This document shows, in pieces, positions 8,577 to 17,208 of a DNA stretch of 64,000 nucleotides. The stretch is from DASPKM01 sp035628135. Its GTDB lineage: Bacteria > Bacteroidota > Bacteroidia > Chitinophagales > Chitinophagaceae. The stretch is from contig DASPKM010000011.1 in NCBI GenBank assembly GCA_035628135.1, positions 124,001-188,000 on the forward strand. Direction: 5' to 3'. Under the pieces are notes generated by a model that searched no databases, was not told the origin of the DNA, and saw only the letters and a program-made list of their open reading frames with translations. Every line of letters starts with the position of its first letter. Within the stretch, counting starts at the first letter, position 1. A program made the translations under genes and the position numbers.

Positions 8577-9020
8577 TCATTCCTTATCCTTTATCACCGG
8601 CCAGTTTTTGCCCGCTTTTTCAATGCGTTGTTCCCTGTCCTTATTCCATTCAGCCCTTACCGCCGTGTTGTAATTCAGGTACAATTTTCCATTTACGATC
8701 GTCCATGCCTGCGGATCGGTTGAGGCCTTGTAGCCATTTGACAATCCATAAGCACAATAACCCCCGTACTGTGGCGCGTATCGCCCAGGCGCTGCCTTGA
8801 ATAAGTCAAGATTTTTCCGGGATGCAAAATACCACCTGGCATTTTCCCATTCATATACCAATGAATCCATTCCATTTACTGGTTTTCCTTCGATAAAATA
8901 CGCAACCGGGTCATATCCCCTGATTGCTTTGCCGGAATGACTAAAGATGGAAGCTTTTTGCGCCAGCGATGAAACGCCTATCAGTACGGCCGAAGTAACC
9001 ATGATCAACATCTTCTTCAT
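8577..9020 (-). CDS. Secreted YHS-domain protein
   Basis: About 147 residues from the ATG at 9020 (MKKMLIMVTSAVLIG), which begins a clear signal peptide; a longer in-frame start at 9053 places extra residues before it and is less likely. The YHS domain spans about residues 30-100 (IRGYDPVAYFIEGKPVNG, WYFASRKNLDLFKAAPGRY, PQYGGYCAYGL with the conserved cysteine). It closely resembles the proteins at 1120-1587 and 20800-21798. Probably periplasmic; function unknown, possibly metal binding. Divergent from the GMC operon that starts at 9184. Confidence 0.87.
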   Translation of the reverse strand: MKKMLIMVTSAVLIGVSSLAQKASIFSHSGKAIRGYDPVAYFIEGKPVNGMDSLVYEWENARWYFASRKNLDLFKAAPGRYAPQYGGYCAYGLSNGYKASTDPQAWTIVNGKLYLNYNTAVRAEWNKDREQRIEKAGKNWPVIKDKE

Positions 9021-9183
9021 ACTTATATTTTTTGCGAAGTTGATATTTAGCAATGCCCGTCAATGTCCGGTGGCCGACAAACAAAGCAGTTTGTTGTTAA
9101 TGCGGAAAAAAATGCGGGTCATCGTCACCTGTCCGACAGTCTTTGGACTGCGTGAATGATTTCTTTGCATAGAAACTATTTCC

Positions 9184-10773
9184 ATGAACAATTATTACGA
9201 CATCGTCATCATAGGCACTGGCACCGGCGGCAGTACTATTGCGTATAAGCTCGCCCCGACAGGAAAAAAAATATTGATCCTGGAGCGGGGCGGATTCATT
9301 CCTAAAGAACAACAGAACTGGGACCCGCATGAAGTGGTGACCATGGGCAGGTACAGGCCAAATGAGAACTGGTATGACAAGGACGGTAAGCCATTCAAGC
9401 CATTTATCCACTACAACGTGGGTGGTAATAGCAAAATGTATGGGGCAGCCATGTTCAGGTTCCGCAAAAGCGATTTTGAAGAAGTAGCACATTATGGCGG
9501 CACTTCGCCTGCATGGCCGTTTGGATATGAAACATTAGAAGATTACTATGCACAGGCTGAACAGCTTTACAGCGTACATGGCATGCGCGGAATCGATCCA
9601 ACCGAGCCTCCTGCTTCAACTGATTATCCTTTGCCGCCACTTCCTTATGAACCATTGATACAGGATTTGGACAAAAAGCTCAAACACCTGGGCCTTCGGC
9701 CATTTCCCCTGCCGATGGGTGTGCGTCTGCCACAGGATTATTCGCAGGTAGAATCGCCGGTGATGCTCGAAAACTTCGACGGCTTCCCCGATCCCACCGA
9801 TAGTAAATCCGACGGGCAGGCAATTTGCCTGCGCCCAGCCTTGCAGAGTGGTAATGTAACCTTGATAACGCATGCATATGTAGAAAAGCTCTTAACCGAT
9901 GAAGACGGTGAAAAAGTAATAGCGGCGCTGGCCGTTATCAATGGAGAAAAAATAAGGTTCAGTGGCGGTATGTTTATCGTAGCATGCGGCGCGGTCAACA
10001 GCGCGGCCTTGTTCCTTCGCAGCGCAAATGACAAACATCCCGCGGGCCTTGCCAATTCGTCGGGGCAAGTGGGACGGAACCTGATGCTTCACCACAATGG
10101 ATGCCTGGTGGCCTTTACTAAAAAGAACAATGATTGCACTTTTCAAAAAAGCCTCGGCATAGCAGACTTCTATAATGGCGCCATGGATAGTGAATTTCCA
10201 CTGGGAGAAATCCAGCTTATGGGAAGAAACGATCCTGATACTATTATGTGGATGGGAGAAACACTCTTTCCCGGCAAGTCATATGAAGAATTGAAGGCCA
10301 TGAGCATTGACTTCTGGCTCACAGCCGAAGACCTTCCAGATGGAGACAATCGTGTAATAGTTCGTGACGACGGTAGCATACAGGTGAATTATCGCAGGAA
10401 CAATTACATCGCATATGAAAAACTAAAAGAAAAGCTGAAGCAGGTATTTGAAAAATTAGGTGAGCTCGATCCCGACTATAAAGATGTAAAATGGGGTGGC
10501 TATGACCTCGACATCAGTGGCATGAGCCACCAGAATGGGACCTTGCGATTTGGAAACGATCCTAACACATCCGTGCTGGACCTGAATTGCAAAACGCATG
10601 AATTAGACAACGTGTATGTAGTGGATGCGAGTTTCTTTCCAAGCTGTGGCGCCTTTAATCCGTCGCTGACAATTGCTGCCAATGCGCTGCGCGTTGGTGA
10701 TCACCTGGTCAATGAAGTATTTCGCAGAAAGCCAGTGAAAGCGCTTCAGGCAATTACCGTTGAAACTACTTAA
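9184..10773 (+). CDS. GMC-family FAD oxidoreductase
   Basis: 529 residues. The N-terminus has an FAD-binding beta-alpha-beta unit (IVIIGTGTGGSTIAYKLA, about 8-25) and LILERGG. The GMC pattern continues with the VGGNSKMYGAAMFR motif that contacts FAD and ends with the C-terminal GMC domain (SHQNGTLRFGNDP with the catalytic-type His, then NVYVVDASFFPSCGAFNPSLTIAANALR). Family members oxidise sugars, alcohols or sugar acids. No signal peptide or Tat motif is visible, so it is cytoplasmic or bound to the inner membrane through a partner. First gene of a nine-gene operon that ends with a Rieske/haem membrane protein, a possible electron acceptor. Confidence 0.92.
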   Translation: MNNYYDIVIIGTGTGGSTIAYKLAPTGKKILILERGGFIPKEQQNWDPHEVVTMGRYRPNENWYDKDGKPFKPFIHYNVGGNSKMYGAAMFRFRKSDFEEVAHYGGTSPAWPFGYETLEDYYAQAEQLYSVHGMRGIDPTEPPASTDYPLPPLPYEPLIQDLDKKLKHLGLRPFPLPMGVRLPQDYSQVESPVMLENFDGFPDPTDSKSDGQAICLRPALQSGNVTLITHAYVEKLLTDEDGEKVIAALAVINGEKIRFSGGMFIVACGAVNSAALFLRSANDKHPAGLANSSGQVGRNLMLHHNGCLVAFTKKNNDCTFQKSLGIADFYNGAMDSEFPLGEIQLMGRNDPDTIMWMGETLFPGKSYEELKAMSIDFWLTAEDLPDGDNRVIVRDDGSIQVNYRRNNYIAYEKLKEKLKQVFEKLGELDPDYKDVKWGGYDLDISGMSHQNGTLRFGNDPNTSVLDLNCKTHELDNVYVVDASFFPSCGAFNPSLTIAANALRVGDHLVNEVFRRKPVKALQAITVETT

Positions 10774-10783
10774 TACAGTACAC

Positions 10784-11125
10784 ATGTCAAATCAAATGGA
10801 GCACCTGGCCAGTCAGGTCGCGATCAGCATCAGTCATGCAGTTGAAATAACGGCTTCGGTAATTATAGGGTTTGCAATACTGAAAGTTTTGTACCGGTAT
10901 TTGTCTATTCTGCTATTTGCTGCGCGCAATGTTTCAAATGAAAATTTAAGAACGGAATTTGGGAGCACGGTAGCTGTGGCGCTGGAATTGATGCTGGGCG
11001 CCGATGTGCTCGCCACAGCGGTCGCCCCCAGTTGGAATGACATCGGTCAACTGGCAGCCATCACCATCATAAGGACAGCGCTGAATTATTTCCTCGGTAA
11101 AGAAATAAAAGAGATCCGCCAATGA
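10784..11125 (+). CDS. DUF1622 membrane protein
   Basis: 113 residues from the ATG at 10784; an upstream in-frame start at 10760 overlaps the GMC gene and is less likely. Predicted membrane segments lie at about 12-38 (VEITASVIIGFAILKVLY), 55-80 (TVAVALELMLGADVLATAV) and 88-105. The pattern RTEFGSTVAVALELMLGADVLATAVAPSW is characteristic of the DUF1622 family, integral membrane proteins of unknown function. Translationally coupled to the aquaporin gene by an ATGA overlap at 11122. Confidence 0.85.
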   Translation: MSNQMEHLASQVAISISHAVEITASVIIGFAILKVLYRYLSILLFAARNVSNENLRTEFGSTVAVALELMLGADVLATAVAPSWNDIGQLAAITIIRTALNYFLGKEIKEIRQ

Positions 11126-11946
11126 GAGCAATGCCTATACAAGTTTTCGCCGGCACAAAGGGTGCAACCCAGCTAAAGAACGCTTTCATGAAGAACTGGA
11201 GGCACTACCTGCAAGAAGCCTTGGGCCTTGGCATTTTTATGATCTCTGCCTGCTTTTTCAGCGCTGTGATCTTTTCCCCCGAAAGTGCATGGCATGACAT
11301 GATTGCAAATGACTTTGGGAAGAACGCATTGACAGGTTTGTTAATGGGAGTTACCGCCTTGTTTATTTTTTATTCACCCTTGACCGCGGGCAGCGGTTCG
11401 CACATCAACCCGGCGGTTACGCTTACTTTTCTGCGCTTAGGGAGAATGTGCAGGTATGATGCCTTGTTCTTTGTGATCTTCCAGGTAATTGGCGGAACAC
11501 TTGCGGTGTATCTGATGCAATTGGTGGTGGGGCCTTCCTTAACTAAACCGCCGGTAACCTCGGCAGTAACAATTCCCGGCAAATCTGGCATAGCGTGGGC
11601 AGCGGTAACTGAGTTTGCGATCGCTTTTATAACCATGGCCATGGTACTGTTTACAGGCCAGCATGAAAAATTGAAGGGCTACACCCGGGTTTTTGCCAGC
11701 TTGCTGGTGTGCTGCTGGGTGATTACGGCAGGTCCTGTCAGCGGCTTTGGCATGAATCCCGCACGAAGCTTCGCGTCGGCCTTGCCTGCCGGCATATGGA
11801 CATCTTTCTGGATCTACTGCACTATGCCCTTTGCAGGCATGTTGTCTGCTGCTGAACTTTTCCTGCTTGCGCAAAAAAAGCAGACCGCTCAACCTGCCAA
11901 AGCTGTGATAGCAACAGCTTCCCGAAGCAAAATATCAAAAAAATAG
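11122..11946 (+). CDS. Aquaporin / MIP-family channel
   Basis: 274 residues with six membrane segments and both half-helix signature motifs: HINPAVTL at about residue 95 and GMNPARSFASALP at about residue 210. Members conduct water, glycerol or small neutral solutes; the residues after the second NPA (ARSFASALP) look more like a water or neutral-solute channel than a classical GlpF, but selectivity cannot be fixed. An N-terminal extension of about 30 residues precedes the first segment, so a later start is possible. It overlaps the DUF1622 stop by four bases. Confidence 0.92.
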   Translation: MRAMPIQVFAGTKGATQLKNAFMKNWRHYLQEALGLGIFMISACFFSAVIFSPESAWHDMIANDFGKNALTGLLMGVTALFIFYSPLTAGSGSHINPAVTLTFLRLGRMCRYDALFFVIFQVIGGTLAVYLMQLVVGPSLTKPPVTSAVTIPGKSGIAWAAVTEFAIAFITMAMVLFTGQHEKLKGYTRVFASLLVCCWVITAGPVSGFGMNPARSFASALPAGIWTSFWIYCTMPFAGMLSAAELFLLAQKKQTAQPAKAVIATASRSKISKK

Positions 11947-11956
11947 CGTCAATCTT

Positions 11957-12967
11957 ATGAGAAAGGTATTATTCTATACTGCAGCCTGTATTTGCAACAT
12001 CCTTATTTCCCGCATTTCCTTTTCGCAGGTAAACAAAGTAGAAAGCATTGGTATAACCGTGAAGGACATGGGCCGCTCCGTGAAATTTTATACCAAAGTG
12101 CTGGGCTTTAAAAAAATAAGTGAGGCAGAATACAGCGGCAAAGAGGTGGAGCAACTCTACGGGCTATTTGGGATCAATATAAAAATTGCGCGGCTGCAAT
12201 TGGGAAGCGAGATCATTGAATTGACCGACTACTTAACCGCAGGCGGCCGCAGCATACCGGAAGACCAAATGAGCAATGACCTTTTCTTCCAGCATATTGC
12301 GATAGTGGTAAGTGATATGGACAAGGCTTATAAGCATCTAATAAAGTACAATGTTGAGCATGTTTCAACAGCTCCGCAAACATTGCCAAAGTCTATTCCT
12401 GCTGCAGAGGGCATTAAGGCATTTTATTTTCGCGATCCCGACGATCATAACCTTGAACTGATCTTCTTCCCGCCAGGAAAAGGGGCGGAAAAATGGCAAC
12501 AGCGGAACGGCAAGATCTTTCTTGGAATCGATCACACGGCAATCGGCGTGAGCAGTACAGAAACCAGTCATGCGTTTTACATGGACCTTCTCGGCATCCA
12601 GCGCAAAGGTGAAAGCATGAATAAAGGAACCGAACAGGAACACCTGAATAATATAGAGGGCGCCTCCCTGCGTATTACCGGATATCGCGCAGCCGAAGGG
12701 CCGGGCATTGAATTCCTTCAATACCTTATACCAGGACCTGGAAAATCTTACCCCCGGCATTCACGTGCCGATGATATATGGCATTGGCAAACAACGCTGA
12801 TCGTAAACAATGCAGACGAAATTTTTAACAGGCTCAAAGCCATGAATGCGGTATTTGTCTCCAGGGGCCTGGGCAACCTGATAATGAAAGGGATCAAAAC
12901 CCGCTCATTCATTGTACGCGACCCCGATGGGCACGCCCTCCTGATCAAACAATACGTAAGTCAGTAG
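11957..12967 (+). CDS. Exported protein with two VOC (glyoxalase/dioxygenase) domains
   Basis: 336 residues. The N-terminal 24 residues form a signal peptide (FYTAACICNILISRISFSQ). Two VOC folds follow: about 28-175 (VESIGITVKDMGRSVKFYTKVLGF ... YFRDPDDHNLELIFFPPG) and about 190-335 (GIDHTAIGVSSTETSHAFYMDLLGI ... IVRDPDGHALLIKQY). The second domain has the usual His/Glu-type metal-ligand positions; the first begins with Ser instead of His, so metal binding there may be lost. The enzyme class could be lyase, dioxygenase or a binding protein. The next gene's ATG follows immediately after its stop codon. Confidence 0.88.
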   Translation: MRKVLFYTAACICNILISRISFSQVNKVESIGITVKDMGRSVKFYTKVLGFKKISEAEYSGKEVEQLYGLFGINIKIARLQLGSEIIELTDYLTAGGRSIPEDQMSNDLFFQHIAIVVSDMDKAYKHLIKYNVEHVSTAPQTLPKSIPAAEGIKAFYFRDPDDHNLELIFFPPGKGAEKWQQRNGKIFLGIDHTAIGVSSTETSHAFYMDLLGIQRKGESMNKGTEQEHLNNIEGASLRITGYRAAEGPGIEFLQYLIPGPGKSYPRHSRADDIWHWQTTLIVNNADEIFNRLKAMNAVFVSRGLGNLIMKGIKTRSFIVRDPDGHALLIKQYVSQ

Positions 12968-14542
12968 ATGAACCAACCGATGACGATAATATGTCCGTTA
13001 TGCAATGATGCGGTTGAAAAACTGCTATACCGTTACCACATCGATAGCGAGCGGCAGGTCATTGAAAAAATCAGGCAGGCAAATCCACATTGGTCCGAAG
13101 AAGATGGCATCTGCAGCAGGTGTGTAGATTACTACCATACGGAACTGGTGCTGCAACGGCGCATGCTCCCGGAGATAGGCCCGCATTTCCCTGTAAGATC
13201 TGCCGACGACTTCATAATACTGCCAACCGGGTTAAGGTTGAATGCCGATCCACGTTTTACCGGCAAAGGCATAACAATATGTTTTATCGACAGCGACTTC
13301 TATCCCCATTCCGATCTTACCGCTATCAAGAACCGGGTCATGGCCATTGTCGACATTCCAAATGACAGGATGATTGCTGATGAACATGTTGTTTTATCAT
13401 GGCATGGGACCATGACCACCGTTGTATGCGCGGGCGATGGTTACCTGAGCAATGGTTTATATAAAGGGATCGCATGCGATGCAGAACTTGTACTGCTGAA
13501 AGTAGAAGACAATGCCCGCCAGATCAGGGATGAAAATATTGTAAAAGCCCTTGAGTGGATACTTCAGCACCATGATCGATACCACATCCGGATCGTTAAT
13601 ATAAGTGTCAGCGGCGAAGAGATGACTTCATACAGGCGAAGCCAGATCGATACACTTGCCGAGCAATTGATTGCACTTGGCATAGTAGTGGTGGCGGCGG
13701 TTGGAAATGATACAGCCGGGATGATCAAAGCCCCGGCTAATTCGCCAAATGTAATTGCTGTGGGTGGCATCGATGATGGAAACAGGCTCGGCGAAGCGGA
13801 ACAAAAACTTTATCATTCAACCTTCGGCAAAACGGTAGACGGCATCATGAAGCCGGAACTTGTTGCGCATGCGGCCTGGATAGCTGCGCCTATCCTTCCA
13901 GGCACGAAAGAACAAAAGGAAGCTGCTGAGTTATATGAGCAGTTGCATGCAACAGATAATGAACACAGGCAGGCCATTCTCCGGCGTATACAAAGCTGCA
14001 AATACATTTCACCGCATTACATGCATGTGGATGGAACGTCTTTTGCCGCACCGATTGTTACCGCCGTCATTGCTCAGTTGCTCGAGATCGACCCTGCACT
14101 TACGCCAGCCATGGTCCGCTCATTGGTGCTAAGTACCGCCAGGCGTATACACAGCGCACCGGCGGAGCGCCAGGGATTTGGCATGATACAGCCGCGCAAG
14201 GCCGTCATAAGAAGCCTCGGCGCGCCTGTATCAGTACCCCCCGAAAGTTCTCCATTGATCAATACTAAACAGCGGACGATCGGCTTTCGTATACAACATG
14301 AATATGCAACACAAATATCGCTGGCAGGATCTTTTAACCAGTGGGCCAACGATGAATTGTTCCTGGAGCCCTGCCGCGACGGGATATGGACAATTGAAAT
14401 ACCGTTATTGCCCCCGGGCCGTTACGAGTACAAATTTTTTGTAGATGATACTTCATGGATAGAAGACATATACAATCTTTACCGCGAACCGGATGGTTTC
14501 GCGGGATTCAATAGTGTTTTAATTATACCTGAACTGTCATGA
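12968..14542 (+). CDS. Subtilase (S8) with N-terminal CxxC zinc knuckle and C-terminal glycogen-binding domain
   Basis: 524 residues in three parts. Residues 9-52 carry two CxxC pairs (C9/C12 and C49/C52), a likely zinc-binding module. About 95-420 is a subtilisin domain with Asp108 in FIDSDFY, His146 in SWHGTMTT, the oxyanion Asn in AVGNDTAG and the catalytic Ser in DGTSFAAP. About 440-524 is an AMPK/CBM48-like domain (ISLAGSFNQWANDE, GRYEYKFFVDD), a fold that binds glycogen or other alpha-glucans. There is no signal peptide, so it is an intracellular protease that could be held on glycogen, in keeping with the debranching enzyme 4 kb upstream. The ATG abuts the VOC stop, and the gene overlaps the next by four bases. 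Confidence 0.88.
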   Translation: MNQPMTIICPLCNDAVEKLLYRYHIDSERQVIEKIRQANPHWSEEDGICSRCVDYYHTELVLQRRMLPEIGPHFPVRSADDFIILPTGLRLNADPRFTGKGITICFIDSDFYPHSDLTAIKNRVMAIVDIPNDRMIADEHVVLSWHGTMTTVVCAGDGYLSNGLYKGIACDAELVLLKVEDNARQIRDENIVKALEWILQHHDRYHIRIVNISVSGEEMTSYRRSQIDTLAEQLIALGIVVVAAVGNDTAGMIKAPANSPNVIAVGGIDDGNRLGEAEQKLYHSTFGKTVDGIMKPELVAHAAWIAAPILPGTKEQKEAAELYEQLHATDNEHRQAILRRIQSCKYISPHYMHVDGTSFAAPIVTAVIAQLLEIDPALTPAMVRSLVLSTARRIHSAPAERQGFGMIQPRKAVIRSLGAPVSVPPESSPLINTKQRTIGFRIQHEYATQISLAGSFNQWANDELFLEPCRDGIWTIEIPLLPPGRYEYKFFVDDTSWIEDIYNLYREPDGFAGFNSVLIIPELS

Positions 14543-14766
14543 CTATAATAACTGTTATACTGTTAATTGCCGCTGCTTATCTGGCTGCAGGCCTGGTGTT
14601 CGCTGTTCCATTTGTGCTGAAGGGAGTAACGCGGGTTGATGAAGGAGCTGCCGGATCAGGATGGGGCTTCCGCATCATTATTATTCCAGGAACCGTTGTG
14701 TTCTGGCCATTGCTCCTGAAAAAGTGGCTGAGAGCAAAAAAAGTAGCAAGAAGCAATAAGCATTAA
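14539..14766 (+). CDS. Small two-helix membrane protein, unknown
   Basis: 75 residues starting inside the protease stop (ATGA overlap). It has two hydrophobic segments (about 3-27, VILLIAAAYLAAGLVFAVPFV, and about 44-60, FRIIIIPGTVVFWPLLL) and a basic C-terminus (KKWLRAKKVARSNKH) expected in the cytoplasm. No family was recognised with certainty. The coupled position inside the operon supports a real gene that may help assemble the membrane redox proteins encoded downstream. Confidence 0.7.
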   Translation: MTIITVILLIAAAYLAAGLVFAVPFVLKGVTRVDEGAAGSGWGFRIIIIPGTVVFWPLLLKKWLRAKKVARSNKH

Positions 14767-14784
14767 TAATAAGAAGTGCGCATT

Positions 14785-15234
14785 ATGATCAAACCTCTAA
14801 GAAAAACACACCGGTACACATGGCTCGTGCTCGCAATGCTATTGCCCGCAGGCATTATTTGTTCATGGCTTGTTATTCCGGATCCAGCGCCGGTCGCACT
14901 GCTGGCTAAGCCTGCACACAAGTTACTGCCGCTCATGCAAGCTAAAACCGAGTCCGCCCAACATTGCATCCATATCCGATCGGATTTCAACAAGGCAGAC
15001 TGGCAGATAGAATGGAAAAATAAACTGCCATTGACCGTACCATCCGCTGTTATTTACCAAGGATGGCATACCAGCAGCAATAAAGGGCGCCTGATCGGAC
15101 GGATCGAGGCAACGGGTGAATATGTGTTTCCCCTGCAGCCAGATTCAACATGGGAAAATGAACTCAACCTGGTGGTCTATGACTTTATTCATGACAGAGT
15201 GATCGATTCTTTAAACTTCAAAATAAACCGCTGA
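14785..15234 (+). CDS. Membrane-anchored periplasmic protein, unknown
   Basis: 149 residues from the ATG at 14785; a GTG at 14776 is an alternative. One N-terminal hydrophobic segment (about 12-33, WLVLAMLLPAGIICSWLV) acts as signal or anchor; the remainder is soluble and beta-rich, including HIRSDFNKADWQIEWKNK and LIGRIEATGEYVFPL. Two cysteines, one of them inside the hydrophobic segment; no recognised cofactor motif. It sits 18 bp after the small membrane protein and 19 bp before the Rieske fusion gene, so it is probably part of the same complex or pathway. Function unknown. Confidence 0.72.
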   Translation: MIKPLRKTHRYTWLVLAMLLPAGIICSWLVIPDPAPVALLAKPAHKLLPLMQAKTESAQHCIHIRSDFNKADWQIEWKNKLPLTVPSAVIYQGWHTSSNKGRLIGRIEATGEYVFPLQPDSTWENELNLVVYDFIHDRVIDSLNFKINR

Positions 15235-15253
15235 TGGGCGGGACCGATAATGT

Positions 15254-16291
15254 ATGAGTGTATCTTATGCAGCCGTAGGATGGAACCGGCAAAAGAAAAT
15301 ATATGACTGGCTGATAGCGGCATTTTGCGGCTGCTATCTTGTGTTGTTCATATCATTTACATTGTTGTTCAATGGCCAGGTCACTTTCGAGACTCTGCTT
15401 ATCCGGAGCACGGCTACATTGGCTGTGCTGTTGCTTCACGTGATACTTGCCATTGGCCCTTTGTGCAGGTTGAACAGGAAATTTCTGCCATTGCTGTACA
15501 ATCGCCGGCACTTGGGCGTGACGATGTTTTCGCTCGCATTCGTCCATGGGGCGTTCAGTACATTCCAATTTCATGCATTAGGCAATATACATCCGCTCGT
15601 GTCGCTATTTGTGTCTAATACCAATTTCGGCTCCTTAGCTGCTTTTCCATTCCAGGCCCTTGGATTCTTTGCTTTGATCATTTTTTTCCTAATGGCCGTT
15701 ACCAGCCATGATTTCTGGCTGCATAATCTTTCTCCCAAAGTCTGGAAGACCTTGCACATGCTTGTATACCTGGCTTACTTGCTGGTTGTGCTGCATGTAA
15801 TGCTAGGCGTCATCCAGTACGAAAAGAACCCGTTCTTTGTTATCCTGATATTGGTGGGTTCTACCACGCTTATCACGCTGCACCTTGTAGCCGCATTCAA
15901 AGAAAGCAAAACTGACAAACAACAATTCTCACTTGAAATGGATGGATTTGTTTTTGTATGCAATGCAACCGATATCGAAGAGAGCCGGGCAAAGATATTC
16001 TGTATCGACAAGGAGCGGATTGCGGTGTACAGGCATCAGGATAAGCTCTTTGCCATTCACAATGTGTGCAAGCACCAGGGCGGGCCGCTGGGCGAGGGAA
16101 AGATACTCGACGGTTGCATTACCTGCCCATGGCATGGATACCAATACCTGCCGCATAACGGTCAGTCGCCCCCGCCTTTCAAAGAAAAAGTAAGCACTTA
16201 TGATGTAAGGGTGATCAAGGGCAACGTATGGTTGAACCCGGTGCCTTATCCCGAAGGGACAGAACGGACTGGCGCGACTATCGGATCATGA
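15254..16291 (+). CDS. Ferric-reductase-like haem b membrane domain fused to a Rieske [2Fe-2S] domain
   Basis: 345 residues. About 15-215 is a six-helix ferric-reductase/MsrQ-like domain with paired histidines (RRHLG, FVHG, TLHML, VLHVM) suited to bind b-type haem. About 235-335 is a Rieske domain with CKH...CPWH cluster ligands (VCKHQGGPLGEG, DGCITCPWHGYQY). The combination suggests electron transfer between a cytoplasmic or periplasmic donor and a quinone or haem. The fusion is a plausible membrane acceptor or donor for the GMC flavoprotein encoded at the start of the operon, which is inference. Confidence 0.9.
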   Translation: MSVSYAAVGWNRQKKIYDWLIAAFCGCYLVLFISFTLLFNGQVTFETLLIRSTATLAVLLLHVILAIGPLCRLNRKFLPLLYNRRHLGVTMFSLAFVHGAFSTFQFHALGNIHPLVSLFVSNTNFGSLAAFPFQALGFFALIIFFLMAVTSHDFWLHNLSPKVWKTLHMLVYLAYLLVVLHVMLGVIQYEKNPFFVILILVGSTTLITLHLVAAFKESKTDKQQFSLEMDGFVFVCNATDIEESRAKIFCIDKERIAVYRHQDKLFAIHNVCKHQGGPLGEGKILDGCITCPWHGYQYLPHNGQSPPPFKEKVSTYDVRVIKGNVWLNPVPYPEGTERTGATIGS

Positions 16292-16318
16292 TAAATTTCA
16301 TTTGTAAAAAACATTGAT

Positions 16319-17176
16319 ATGTCAAAACAGGAACAAGCAGCCGGCGAATTCTATATCGGGTGGCTTCCCGATGCCCCGCATGGCATCGCAAAACACATTC
16401 GTAAAGTTGTAATTGCGTTAGCAGTTCTTGTGGTCACGGGTGGAACTGTACTCGCGCTGCTGCAAAAAAAATTCTCAACCGCTAACTTTGAATTTGGCCA
16501 ACTGACAGCAATAAAGGGCGTTTATTATGAATTCCCCGTGCCTTCGCTGAAAGTGCTGAGCAGCCGGGACGCGTTTGGCCGGTCAACCTATGTCACCATA
16601 CCATTGGTGGGCTACGGAAAGTTTGGCGCTGAGGGCCTTATTCGTGAATTGGAACAAGAAAGAAATACCAGTTTGCAGGAAAAATTAGTCACATTCAAAG
16701 GAACTTTGCTGTACAGCGATGGCAAAGCCTTGCTGCAGATCGACCGAAACGATTCTCCGCTGGTAGCGATAGCCAATGCCAGTAAGAAAGACCTGGCCAC
16801 TGACACAGAGGAGCTAGGAACAATGCAACTGAATGGTGAAGTACTGGATCCCAAGTGTTATTTTGGAGTGATGAAACCCGGACACGGAAAGCCTCATCGT
16901 GACTGCGCTACACGCTGCATTGCGGGAGGCATAAGTCCTGTGTTCTGGGTGAGGAATACAAAAGGTGGATCTGATTACTATCTTATCCTGGATGAAAATG
17001 GAGAAAAGATGAACGCAGCTTTAAAAGACCATATCGGGGAACCCTTATCGCTGTATGCAAGAGCTGTGCGCTTCAACGATTGGATAGTATTATATACCGA
17101 TAAAAAAAGCATCAAAACTTCCAGTAAATTAAGTTGGTTCAAATCCCCGGACCAAACCATTTCCTGCGCACGCTGA
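16319..17176 (+). CDS. Membrane-anchored protein with conserved Cys/His motif
   Basis: 285 residues with one hydrophobic segment at about 29-48 (VVIALAVLVVTGGTVLALL) and a large periplasmic part. The key feature, at about 178-210, is GEVLDPKCYFG, then GHGKPHRDCATRC and AGGISPVFWV: three cysteines and two histidines in the spacing of the uncharacterised periplasmic CY...H..CA..C proteins, which suggests a metal, haem or iron-sulfur site. It is the last gene of the nine-gene operon and follows the Rieske fusion by 27 bp, so a role in the same electron-transfer chain is likely. Function unproven. Confidence 0.75.
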   Translation: MSKQEQAAGEFYIGWLPDAPHGIAKHIRKVVIALAVLVVTGGTVLALLQKKFSTANFEFGQLTAIKGVYYEFPVPSLKVLSSRDAFGRSTYVTIPLVGYGKFGAEGLIRELEQERNTSLQEKLVTFKGTLLYSDGKALLQIDRNDSPLVAIANASKKDLATDTEELGTMQLNGEVLDPKCYFGVMKPGHGKPHRDCATRCIAGGISPVFWVRNTKGGSDYYLILDENGEKMNAALKDHIGEPLSLYARAVRFNDWIVLYTDKKSIKTSSKLSWFKSPDQTISCAR

Positions 17177-17208
17177 ATGAAAAAGTACTAAAAAAATGAA
17201 CAGCGCTC

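Noticed and set aside
17177..17208. Terminator between convergent operons
   Set aside because: Only a five-base-pair stem could be drawn, partly inside the SDR coding region, with no T run.
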